Positions 24,840 to 35,537 of a stretch of 64,000 bases of DNA are shown piece after piece; position 1 is the first letter of the stretch, and each line of letters starts with the position of its first letter. The translations under genes were made by a program, and so were the position numbers. Below the pieces are notes generated by a model, which saw only the letters and a program-made list of their open reading frames with translations, was not told where the DNA came from and searched no databases. The DNA is from Climacium dendroides (taxonomy: Eukaryota; Streptophyta; Bryopsida; Hypnales; Climaciaceae): assembly GCA_950106755.1 (NCBI GenBank), contig OX467092.1:27046582-27110581 (forward strand). Direction: 5' to 3'.

Positions 24840-27280
24840 AACACTCTGTTGCGCTCCATTTCCACTCTCAACATGTCCTGGGCTTATTTATGCCGTCATT
24901 GAACGGCCACTCTTGTCCGACTGACCCTCATGGTTGGCTTGTTGTGCAGGATCTTGGGTGCACTATTCACATTTGCGGAGCCGACCTCCTCCCGAAGCAA
25001 CCCACACAACGAATGAGCAAGTCGATGTGGAGGTTCGGATGCCACTACAAGCGGTTCAGACCGCCCGCTCTAAACCGGGGATGACATCCTCGACTCGTTT
25101 GCGGAGGTCAAGATGGAAAGTTGCGCGGAGCTTCCGCCTTGGATAGAGAATGTAGTTGAGCTATAAAAATGTAGATGAATATTGGAATCTAGAATCATTT
25201 TCATTTGATCATTCTTCTTTGCAATACACTCTAGTGAATCCCCCACATTGAATATAGAAATAAGAATATCCACGTTGTTATGAATAGTTTGGCTTTCCCA
25301 TCGCTGCATAGCATAGCACTCTTTCCCAAAGCATAGTGTCATTGGTATCATTGTAGCAAATCGGCCCCCTCTCAAATTGCATCGTCGGGGCTCTTGCAAA
25401 TAACAAGAAGCATCTACGGATCACCATTAATTTCTCCAATGCCAACAGGCATCTATTGTCAATCATGTCGTTGCGAGATCCATGCAGGGCACTATGAGAA
25501 CCTTGGACGCACGCTCGTCAATTGCGGTGCCGACCAATTCTGACATTGTTTGTGTGCCGGATGGATCATTGTTAAATTTGTGGCTTGTGTGGTGAAGAAG
25601 CGGAAACAGTGCCAGGCCATCCACATTCCTATCGGGAATATTCATAGGGGTAGTTAGCTTTACCTTTCAAGATTCCGTGATTGCGTATAACTGCAAGCCC
25701 TCTACATATGGATGGGTGCCGCATTGACAGAGTGGGTGTAGTGTTGACGGAGCTCGTTTGTACACAATGAGCAAGTGTTGAGATAGAATGATCCTCCTAC
25801 CAATACCGACAATAGTACATCATGTCCAATCAAGCTGACGGGCGCAAAGGGATGTGGCATAGAAAATGGATCACGGTCGCTCCCGTTGTCACATCTTGAA
25901 TAATATACGGTTCAGGCGTACCCTTGACTACCCTCCGTCATGCAAAGGAGCTCCGTCAACTCTGCATCCACTCTATCAATGCGGCACCCATCCGTATCTA
26001 GAGGGCCCGTAGTCATGCGCGCCCACGAAATCTTGAAAGATAAAGCTAACTTCTCCTATGAATATTCCTGATAGGAATGTGGCAGGCCTGCCACTGTTCC
26101 GACTTCTTCACCACACAAGCCACAAATTTAACAATGGTCCATTGGGCACAAAGACAACGCCAACATTGGTTTGCGTTGCTGTTGACTAGCATTTGATCGT
26201 GGACTTCACAGTGCCCTGTAGAGTCTTCTCAACAACATGCTTGGCAAATAGATACTTGCTGGTGTTGATCAAGCGGAAGACTCCCCACACGTGCGAGGAT
26301 ACGGTCGATTCAAGAGGCGCGGTCGAAAAAATGCGGAGTGCAAATTTGTCGACCCTACTGGTTAGCATATGGCAAGCTACTAGGCATTGGAAAGCTATGG
26401 ATCATAGTGCAAGCGTTGGCCAAATAAGGTAGGGATGGTCAAACCTCCTTTTCAGGAGGACACCTCTCCTTCCTCATCCCTCTCTTCCTTCCTTTCTGGG
26501 AAAGAAAGTTGGTGCACCATGTGTTTTGAGGGGAAGCTAGGAATGATGTAAACAATGGTGGATCCCTCCGAGAAATCCATGTTCAAATTGAATAAAGTAT
26601 TTGTTCTTCAAACCAAAATCGTGTTTTTGTATTCATGCACGCACGTTGATTTTAATGAACTTTTTTCTTCCCTGCTGTTTTATTCATCGTTTGTTTGTTC
26701 CCACAATGCACCCCCACGACTGACTCAATTGTTCGAGTATTGAATAAAACATATCACGTTATTAAGTGCATATCATGTCAAGATTGCCTTGGTTGGAGTG
26801 GTATTCAATGAAATTGAAACAAAAAGATTAGGCAAGTTGTAGGGGATCCTTCCGTTGGGGAAATTGTGATAGGCAAGTGACCGCGTAGATGCTAGTTTCT
26901 ATGTGAAGGAAGTAGCAAGCTGGCAATCAAATTCTATGGTCTATTGCAATCTTTTTGAAAATCTAATTCTTCCAAGGACTTTGCTCCCATGTACATTTGT
27001 CTACGCAAACTTCTTAGTGGCGATGGAGGAAATTGTAGCAAGTTCCATGAACGATGCTGTCCACTAAGGTAGGTGGCTGGAATTCCAACCCTCTTCTTCA
27101 GACCGTCCCCTAGCTAGCTTTAAAATGGACCTTAAGAGGTTGGTAAATAGGTAATCAATGTTCCTTTGATGATGAAAAAGAGGTTTATCATTTATCAATT
27201 ATTTGTTCATACTTTGATAGGGGACACAATTAGAGCCAATGTGGGTCCATTTCTGAAAACATGTGTGTGCATTCCAAAAA
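24840..27280. other. Internal DNA of the outer element, no gene recognised
   Basis: GC content is higher than in the spacers and short frames exist on both strands (for example around 24950-25080 on +, 25070-25645 on -), but none shows a known domain. Long diverged inverted arms occupy 25505-26205. The stretch may be remnants of cargo or accessory genes. Confidence 0.5.
25505..26205. repeat. Large imperfect inverted repeat, ~250-bp arms
   Basis: The arm at 25505-25760 and the arm at 25950-26205 align as reverse complements at roughly 75-80 percent by eye. Landmarks are TTAAATTTGTGGCTTGTGTGG with its inverse, the GGAATATTCAT/ATGAATATTCC block, and GTTGACGGAGCTC with GAGCTCCGTCAAC. The spacer is about 190 bp. 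The transcript would form a long hairpin. Confidence 0.7.
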
Positions 27281-27284
27281 AAAA

Positions 27285-27492
27285 TGCACTCAAACTTTGA
27301 ATGTTAATATCTTTTAATCCATGTGGTCAAACTTCATGAAATTTTTACCACATGATCTCATATAAGTAAAGTACACGATCCTATGGTTAGATTTTCTTTA
27401 AACTATTTTTTTTGTTGCCTTGGATGAATTGAGCAAAAATGGCAGTTTTGAGTGATTTTTGACCAGAAATAGGCCTTGGCACTTTAGGAGTT
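27285..27492. repeat. ~200-bp dispersed repeat; contains the hAT target site
   Basis: It aligns by eye with 57360-57575 and more weakly with 55675-55920. All share the order: AATRYTWATATCTTKCAATCC-like start, a TGGTC..A..TTCATGAAATTTT.ACCAC middle, a GGCAGTTTTGAGTG block and a CTTTAGG end. The last 8 bases (27485-27492, TAGGAGTT) are the left target-site duplication of the hAT element. Confidence 0.65.
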
Positions 27493-27603
27493 CAGGGTTG
27501 TCCCCGTCACGTCGTGTCCGTCCGTCAGGATCCATCCCCGGCGTCCGTCAGGATGAAATCCAAATGACAACCGGCGATAGAGGATGATTCAGACTACAGA
27601 AAT

Positions 27604-28080
27604 GGACGGACGAGCTTCGTCGACGGGCGCTCTGGACGGCTGCGATGGACGGTCGGATGAACGGTCGATGTGGACGGTTGGGCTGGACGGTCCGGCTGGA
27701 TGGCCGAGATGGACTGTCGACCTGGATGGTCGATCTGGACCGTCGATCTAGACGGTCTGGCTGGACAGTCGATTTAGACGGCCGAGATGGACGGTCGATC
27801 TGGACCGTCGATCTAGACGGTCTGGCTGGACGGTTGATCTGGACGGCCGAGATGGACGGTCGATCTGGACCGTCGATTTGGATGGTCTGGATGGATGGTC
27901 GATGTGGACGGTCCGGTTGGACGGTCGATCTGGACCATCGATCTAGACGGTCTGGCTGGACGGTCGATCTGGACAGTTGAGATGGACGGTCAATCTGGAT
28001 GGTCGAGATGGACGGTTTGGCTGGACGGTTTGGCTGGACGGTCGAGATGGACGGTCGGGCTGGACGATCGGGATGGACAG
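27604..28080. repeat. GACGGTCGAT minisatellite in the hAT left end
   Basis: Around twenty loosely tandem units of about 18-24 bp are built from GGACGGTCGATCTGGAC and variants (CGAGATGGACGG, TCTGGCTGGACGG). One frame stays open through it (repeating DGRSIWTVDLDG-like peptide), but this is a product of the repeat, not evidence of a gene. The position inside the left TIR fits a subterminal transposase-binding array. Confidence 0.85.
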
Positions 28081-28099
28081 GCTTTGAATTTGTTGCACT

Positions 28100-29600
28100 T
28101 AACCCCTAAACATCTGGACTCTTCTCCCAAAATGACAATTTGGAAAATACCATTATAAAGTATGATTTAGAAGAATATTTTGGAATTGGTATACAAACAG
28201 AAGTTGTAGATTTTGAGTTGTAGATTCCATCCGTAAGGTTAGATCCACCAATGCTATCACCAATCTTTTTCTATAAATTTTGAAAGGAAAAATTCAAAAT
28301 TCCTTCAAAATTCAATTACAAGCAAAATATTATCATTCCTTGATTGAAATTTGTTGGAATGGACTTAAAATGAGGTTGCGTTGACATGGTGATTTTTTGA
28401 AATTTTTATACTCTTTACATCTATGACCTCATTTTTGCAAATCCAATTTTGAACTAGGGTCAATGCAAGTTGACCACTTGACACACTTCCACATTTGTAA
28501 TTTTAGAAAAATGTGTATTCTAAGAACAACAAATTTAACCATTAGATAAGACATGAACTAGTCAACTAGATAAAGTATCACCAAAAATTAGGATGACTTT
28601 GATCCAAGCAAAAACCAAACTGAAATAGGAAGTTGAATTTGTTCATCGTCCAAAAAATGGTTAACCCCTACATGCCCAAGGCACCCAAATTTGGTGTTGT
28701 TCAAACTTTGAAGTTAAAAAGTTGTTCTTGAATTCTAGTTATAGCATCAATAGTCTGTTCTTAAAAATATGTGATAGTGATTTTTCTATTCTAAACTTTG
28801 TGCAAGGGTACCTATTGCAATCTTGACTTGTAGTATTGAGAGGTCTTGGAAATGTGCCTCAAAAACATTGGATCTTGGAGGAAAAATCACATTCAAAATT
28901 CATTTAAAATTAAAGAAAATATAGTATAGATTTTTAAAAGCCATAAATTAATTGGGGTTATACATATTAGGTCCTTTAACCTCATATTTGTTTGGTCACC
29001 AACTTTTTAAATTGGACTTGTGAAAAGAGGATTGTAAGACTTCACATCATTTTTTTAGTTTTAACACCCTCTTGGGCAAACATTATAATCTTTTACTCCA
29101 TAAGTGATATTGTTTAGGATTCCTTTTCTATAAGGTTTCTAACATGCCTAGTTCGAATTTATACAATTACAATTTTTTGAAAATTGATACACCAAATGAA
29201 AATGTTGACATGTTGTTCAATTTAGAGCAAATTCTACAAAGCTCAAAGCAAACCTTGGGCATCTAGGATGCTAAGGATAAGGGATTAGAGTTCGTTATTG
29301 AATTTCTAATTATAGAAGTTGCTAAATTGATTTTACATTGTTTGGCAAGAAATTAAAAAAAAATAATCCGTGAGGGTTCTACCATCTAAGTATATAAGAT
29401 TCTTCTACACTAATAGGAAAACGGCCAATGGATTAACCCAAAAGACAAAGGCAAAGCAACAATACACGAGGTGAAAAGAAAATGATAAATGTACAATGTT
29501 TTATAAATGCATCAAAACATGGTACATTGGTTTAGGCTTTACATTGTTCTACTTTGTACAACTTTAGAAATTTAATTCTATGCATCTATCTATTTGTACA
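28100..29600. other. AT-rich spacer inside the hAT element
   Basis: No gene was recognised. 28700-29265 is the inverted relative of the repeat at 8950-9512. The 3' flank of the RING gene lies at the right edge. Confidence 0.55.
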
Positions 29601-29619
29601 CAGCGTCATCCAAAACTAT

Positions 29620-31992
29620 CTATTCTACTTCTTCAATTACAATGCCTCGTGCTATGCTGCTTCTCAAAAATCTTTGCAACTCTTGTCTTAATTGCAAAGT
29701 CGTCAAAAGCTGATGTGCGTCACAATCGTATTTGTTGTGTAAATGGGAGAAAATGGCACTCACAAGTGCAGGCTCATGGAAGGTATTGTCTTCAATGTAG
29801 TTCATTTCTTCCTCAAAACTCAATTCACCTTTGAATCCGACAGGCATGCCTTGAGAGTTAAACATTATGCCTTGTGGATGTGGTGCACGCACAAAAATGG
29901 AGAGGTCCGGGTCCCAATGTCCACCAGCAATTTGACCAAAATATAATCGCCGCCCTGGATCACCATCTCCAATTACCCTCTTAATCACCTCTGTCACCGC
30001 GTCATCATTCTCCCAGTGTATCTCCGCGACCGTTCTTGCCGGGAGGTGTCGATTGTCGTGGCCCCACTTCCAAAGCCAAGTCATGTCCATCCCCCAATGC
30101 ACTCTATTCGCAGGTCCCGGTAAATTTTCTTCATTGTGCTCGTAATGTTCAGGCATGTGGGCTTGGAGGCCAAACATTTTGTACAGCCTCGGATGAAATG
30201 GAACCTTGCATTGTGCACATCTTTTTTGGGTGACCATGTATGGAATGAGGCACATGGGGTGGTATAAATGGCCACATGTACCAAGATGCCATCCACCCTC
30301 GGGGCCAAATGGTTCTTGGCACATAATACATGTGGTGCCGTCTTGTACAAAATCGGGAACCAAAGGCCACAGTAGTGGCCTAATCCCATCGCGGTTCGCT
30401 GGCTCGTATCAATAGCACTCCGTGTCGTATTGGAATTCCAAGTCTGGAGAACTATTCCAATCGATGCTTGCATTCTCGAGCTTCACTAGCAAATCATCAG
30501 TGAACATTTCTTCCACTCGAGGCCACAAGGTCAAGCCAAAATAACGTTCGCCGCCATCATTGAACTCCGCAGCCACTCTCTTCACTTCACGCTGCATCTG
30601 CTCAACCTCGCTTAGTGCTAAGCTGCATGTCAACTTCATGTTGCACATTTGAAGCAGCATGCGTTCCTTCTGCGGGTTTTGGACCAACCGCATATTTTGA
30701 GCACTTAATGCGGTCATGGTCTGCTCCAAGCCAGCTTGAGCTGTAGTAAGCACCACCACATCTGCCTCGGCTTTGTTAGCGCGAAGTTTCAAAGCCCGCA
30801 TAGCGTTTGTCAATTCTTCAACGTGGACTTTAGTACTTCCAACCTCTGCTTCAGCTCGCTCCGCACATGCACGCATAATATCCAACGTGGCACCTCCAAC
30901 ACTTGGAAACAAGGACCGTGACCGCACCCTAAACTCATTTGCATTGCTGGGGCTTGGTTTGTCTTCGTCTGCACCGTATGTAGCACGTTTGACCACTACA
31001 TCAAGTGGTGGAATTTCGTCCGTACTCAACCGCCTTTCACGTGCTATGAGGTCGGCCTCGCGTGCGATGAGTCTTGCATTCTCATCCATAAGGGCCTTCA
31101 CCCTAGCCCTTTGCCCTTCTAACTCTGCAGCATGTTGTCGTAATGCGGCTTCCTTTTCTGCTTGCAGCGTTTGGACTAATTGTCGCAAGCGAAGTACTTC
31201 ATCATCTTCGCCTTCCACTCCACCAATCGCATCTTCATTGGATAGGTCTTCTTCGGTGCCCATGCCACCCTCTACCTCCATCACCTCCATCCCGGGTTGC
31301 TCCACTTGCTCTTCCGGGTTTTCTTGCACATTGGGTACATTGTCCAATGGCACGGCAGGGTTTGGTGGAATGCTGCGAGGTCTATTTGGTGATTGACCAT
31401 GACGCATCTTGCCGAGGAAGGTTCTCCAATCCACATCTTTCTCAAGAAAAACTTCCGCATATGCCATTTGGCACAACGAAAGGGTCCCATCTCTTCTGGA
31501 TCTCAAACCCCAAATCGCCAATGCCACTTCAATCAATCTCTTCTTGAAGTGCGGATGTCGGCACTGGTCGAAATTTACAACCCCGCATTTCACATTTACC
31601 TCGTACTGGTCAGGTGCCCAATGGCGATTGATGTGGGCCCAATTTACGAACTTCCGACACGTCACTCTTGTCCACGGTGAATCTTCATTCATCCACCCCT
31701 CGTTTGCCATAATCTCCGAGGCATTGAGTGTGCCCCAATCCAAGGTTGCCCTGTTCCCCCTCTTCTTTTTACTTGGGGGCTCACATCCATGTCCTGAACC
31801 TCGTGCTGCATCCTCTCCGTCCATTCTGGATACCTGTCCCAAATTCCCTGTACCTGTAGTCTGTTTGCGGATATACTGACAATTTGCTTTGCTTTCTGTT
31901 GCGTGAAGGCAACTGAAAAGTGACAAAACAAATGCCAAATGTATAACACTTCCTCTCGAATTACAATGCAAAGCTTTCTCAAGCCAGGACAA
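29620..31992 (-). pseudogene. Coiled-coil / RING-H2 finger protein (hAT cargo), one in-frame stop
   Basis: Reading from the minus strand, the first ATG is 31992; a second ATG at 31824 starts MDGEDAARG close before a basic PPSKKKRG, a possible nuclear signal. Then come a conserved-looking Trp/Cys-rich block (WTRVTCRKFVNWAHINRHW), an acidic linker and a long coiled coil (about 31200-30540; repeated E/Q/L heptads). After YDTECY an in-frame TGA (30409-30411) is followed without frame change by a RING-H2 finger: CIMC, 14 residues, CGHLYHPMC, then CAQC. The frame ends at 29620. CGA to TGA would explain the stop. RING-H2 proteins usually act as E3 ubiquitin ligases; that role is inferred. Read through, the protein would be about 790 residues. 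Truncated at TGA it would be a coiled-coil protein without RING. Confidence 0.75.
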
Positions 31993-32019
31993 AGCAACTC
32001 AAAAGAGGAAGCGATTTCA

Positions 32020-32340
32020 AATGAGCCAACAAAACATACTTATACCTCCGAATTACCGACCCAATTACGCCCGGTGATTAGTACATAATCATGACGTCCA
32101 GCTCAAATCTAGACCGTCTAGGGACGTGGGACAGCCTTGGAATGGACGGTCAATCCGTCCACGAAGGTTCGGGACAAGTTTGGAAAGCCGTCCAGAGGTT
32201 CGGGTAAGGTTTGGAAAGCCGTCCGAAGGCTCGAGGCGCCGAAAAGAGGATTGGAAAATCATTATTGCGTCGTCCGCGAGTTCCCTCGACGGCTTGTCCG
32301 TCGATCTGGACGGCTTGCCCGTCCCCTCGATGGCTTGCCC
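32020..32340 (-). promoter_or_regulatory. Candidate promoter of the RING gene with GACGG repeats
   Basis: On the minus strand a TATAAGTA sequence (about 32036-32043) lies some 45 bp before the first ATG of the RING gene. Upstream of it, 32113-32340 holds many CCGTC/GACGG motifs (for example GACGGTCAATCCGTCC) and the 12-mer GTCGATCTGGAC shared with the hAT left end and the kinase-gene flank. The function is inferred from placement. Confidence 0.5.
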
Positions 32341-32424
32341 TTTATGGGTTCATGATTGAAATTTTCTATTGCTACGACTAAATGATGTGAAAAATTCATT
32401 CAATTGAAGCAATTTTGGATCTAA

Positions 32425-32554
32425 TGATGAGTGTGTAGCATAGCAAGCGCCAACTACTATCATCATCATACTACTAAAATCATAATGGCCTCTGGGATAT
32501 TACAAATGCTATCATTAATACTAGGGGCTTGTGCTTGCTATGCTACGCATTCAT
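32425..32554. repeat. Small MITE with GTAGCATAGCAAGC ends
   Basis: The left arm GTGTAGCATAGCAAGCGCC and right arm GCTTGCTATGCTACGCATTC are inverted complements, giving an element of about 130 bp. A third copy of the left arm, with the following ACTACTAAAATCA, recurs at 33151-33200. Confidence 0.65.
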
Positions 32555-33260
32555 TGTACCACATATTGATGAAATTTTGATATATTTGAATACAATGTAT
32601 GATAACGATTTCAATAAGTCTTTAAAATAATAATTTCCAATATATTGTAAAATTACTTCTAATCATGCATATATAAATATCATTGCTTCTCTTGGCTTTA
32701 CACTTCTTTGCACTTCTATGATTTTGTGTTTTTGTAAGCCTTGAACTTTTATGATTTTAAAATTCTATTGCTACTTCCAAATGATTTGAGAAATTTATTC
32801 AATTGAAGCGATTTTGGATTTCACAACAATTAAATTGTTCACGAAGTTTTGAAATTTACAAGTTCTTCTTTTCAATTCACCCAGTTTGGGGGGTGCCATT
32901 GTTTGTAACAACAAAGTCAATCTTGGAATGCATTATAATACATGTAGATCTTTTACATATTGCCCATTGCATATATTTTATTCATCATTCAATAAATTTC
33001 TATTGTACATTTCAATATATGCTTATTTATAAACAAAATTATATAAAGATTTTAGTAGTAAATGGAAGGTTTATTGAAACTTTTATTTGAAGGTTTATTG
33101 AAATTTGTGTTCTTTATTTTATCTAATACATAAAAATTCAATAAAATTCAAATGATGAATGTGTAGCATAGCAAGCGCCAACCACTACCATACTACTAAA
33201 ATCACAAGGTCCTTTGTAATACCATAATTTTACAGAGTGTGATATTACAAAGGCCCAATA

Positions 33261-33362
33261 CCTTTATAATATCACATTTTAACACCGTATTATAATACAA
33301 AATTGCAACAACCACTCCACTTCTGTAACATCACAGAGTGTTAAAATGTGATATTATAAAGG
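33261..33362. repeat. Perfect ~25-bp inverted repeat hairpin
   Basis: ACCTTTATAATATCACATTT at 33261 pairs with its exact complement ending at 33362. The spacer is about 52 bp. It is probably part of the MITE cluster starting with the arm at 33151. Confidence 0.7.
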
Positions 33363-33517
33363 TACAGGGAATATTATAGATGTTAAGGTATTCTTGGCTT
33401 CACACTTCATTCAACTTGCATGATTCTATGATTTTGAGAATTAACTAGCGGTTATATGAGGATGTCAATATTTCCATTTAAAGATTATATATTCTTTAAT
33501 TATCTACATTCTATTCT

Positions 33518-33683
33518 GTGAACCACCATATTGGTTCACTTTTAATGTAATAGGAAATAAGTAAAATATAGATATGAGTTTTAGATTCAAAAGTGTTAGT
33601 ATCCTAAATTAAACTAAAACCATTAGTTAGAAGACTTTTAGTATATAGGACAAGAAACTAGATCAAAATTTCAATCCAAAGGA
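33518..33683. repeat. ~165-bp dispersed repeat (partner at 58216-58379)
   Basis: It begins GTGAACCACCATA and ends at CAAAATTTCAA. Its partner in the right-hand spacer is in the same orientation with few differences. Non-coding. Confidence 0.8.
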
Positions 33684-33865
33684 CAAATGTAATATATTAC
33701 GATTTTAGGCGAAACATTTGTTAGAAAACTATATGAAATATTGGAATCCATTCATCTATTTTTGGATTTGGTCTTACTTCAATTTGAAATTATTTGCTAA
33801 AATCACATAAACTTGAGCAACATCAAATAGTCTTAAAAGGAAAATAAGAAAGAGCATTTAAGGTA

Positions 33866-34052
33866 TAGGTTTAGGATATAGGGTGTAGGGTTTAGGGTAT
33901 ATGGTACAAAGTATAGCGTATAGGGTTTAGGATATAGGGTATAGGGTATAGAATATAGGGTTTAGGGTTTAGGGTTTAGAGTATAGGGTTTAGGGTATAG
34001 GGTATAGGGTATAGATTATTAGAGTTTAGGGTTTAGGGTTTACTTAGAAACA
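33866..34052. repeat. Degenerate interstitial telomere-like array
   Basis: About 25 units of TTTAGGG and variants (TATAGGG, TTTAGGA) are mixed over 187 bp inside the hAT element. Arabidopsis-type telomere repeats support a plant-lineage origin. Their place inside a transposon suggests capture or local amplification rather than a chromosome fusion. Confidence 0.75.
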
Positions 34053-35115
34053 TAAGTCATAGTTGAAATTACCATATAGATGATCTTGGTTTTTTTAATT
34101 GGGATTATATGTTCAAAGCTCATTTGAATTGTAGAGTTTGAATTGAAGCAAAAATGGATTGTTGAATTAAATTCATATTCTCATAATGCATATTGAAGAC
34201 CAAAAATCAGAGTATAAGTTTATCTTTGAGCATAGATAGGGGAAGTCCCCTTTTTTTGGTGTATTGGATCAAATGCAAGAAGTAAGAATGTTTGTAATGA
34301 ATCAATGATTCTATATTATACATTTTTTTTTTGGAGTTTTTTAGATATCTTTTTTAATGAACGATTTTAAAATTAAGTTTACAATATTAGAGTTTAGCTT
34401 TTAGAGGGCCATTTTGTCTTTGATTCTGTATATTTGATATGGATTTAGTAAATTAGTGAATGTTTGTATGTTTGAATTGAGTACATGTAGGTTGAATATT
34501 CAAGAAATACTAAATAATTGTTAAATTGTTAGGTGCACTTACATGTAGGGAAGCTTGGAATCAAAATACAATAATCCCAAAGGTGAAATTACTCTATATG
34601 GAATTCTAAAATTCATTGCATTTAAATTTGATCCGTATAAATTATTTAAGTTGCGAGGGGATGCCTTGATGGCTTGATTGTTGTAATACAAACATTGGCC
34701 ACGACTTTCTTATTATGGGTGCAAATGAAATGATGCAATTTTTTATGTGAACATCAAAAATATTCTAGGACTTAAATTAAGATGTTTTGAATATGCCCTT
34801 TTGTAATTTTTGGGGTTGTTTTTTCCTTTATTTATGTGCAACTAAATAAAATTCCATTCTATTCGAGCCTAAACCCTAAATCCTTCATCTGCATTTGAAT
34901 GTCATTATTGGTATTTATTTCTACATCCATAGGAACAAACGTGAACATTTAATTGGCACTCCAAAACTTCCCGCCACCATAGACAATGTAGTATTTTAAA
35001 CATGGACACCTGTCCTGACAAGTCCCAGGGTGGAAAACAAGATAATTGAAAAATTCCCCGAACAAGGATTCGCAATTAATTCCATGCTTCCAGCACTTTG
35101 GGCGACAACTTGTTT

Positions 35116-35353
35116 CGACGGTCTTTTCGTCCCCTGGACGCCCGTGGATGGGGGACGGAGTCCGTCCTCTTGATGGCATGACCGTCGATCTGGACGACGC
35201 GACCGTCCACTCAACGGCATGTCCGTCCTGTCGATGGCCTGACCGTCGATGTGGACGGCATGACCGTCCTCTCGACGGCATGCCCATCGATGTGGACGGC
35301 ATGACCGTCCATCTCGACGGTCATGCCGTCGAGAGGAAATGGGTATATAAAAG
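35116..35353 (+). promoter_or_regulatory. Candidate promoter of the kinase-like gene with GACGG repeats
   Basis: A clear TATA box (TATATAAAAG, 35344-35353) lies about 185 bp before the ATG at 35538. Directly upstream, 35116-35335 is packed with CCGTC and GACGG motifs, including CCGTCGATCTGGACG and repeated GGCATGACCGTC units. The arrangement mirrors the other hAT genes. Confidence 0.65.
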
Positions 35354-35537
35354 GGGTTTGGATTCATTTCTGCCACAGTCTCTCTTGCTCTGACGGTGCT
35401 CGCTTGTCTTGGATTGGTTGCAGTCCTTGCTTGGGAGCGCGGGTGCTTGTGAGAGGCTGGTTTGAGGAATAAAGGGGCGGTTTTTCACTTTGTGGAACCC
35501 GAATTCCTAATTCCTCTGGATTATCACTACTATCGCA

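Larger units (their letters stand above)
32340..35100. other. AT-rich spacer between divergent RING and kinase-like genes
   Basis: No gene is visible. The spacer contains MITE-like foldbacks (32425-32554, 33261-33362), a diverged 62-bp direct repeat (32358-32420 and 32759-32820), a repeat shared with 58216-58379, and degenerate telomere-like repeats. Confidence 0.6.

Noticed and set aside
27604..28080. Regularly repeated units resembling a CRISPR array
   Set aside because: Units are degenerate and contiguous, without constant repeats and unique spacers, and the genome is eukaryotic.
27645..28158. Open frames across the GACGG array (repeating DGRSIWTVDLDG peptides)
   Set aside because: They arise from a minisatellite whose units happen to lack stops. 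No start context, domain or flanking coding signal is present.
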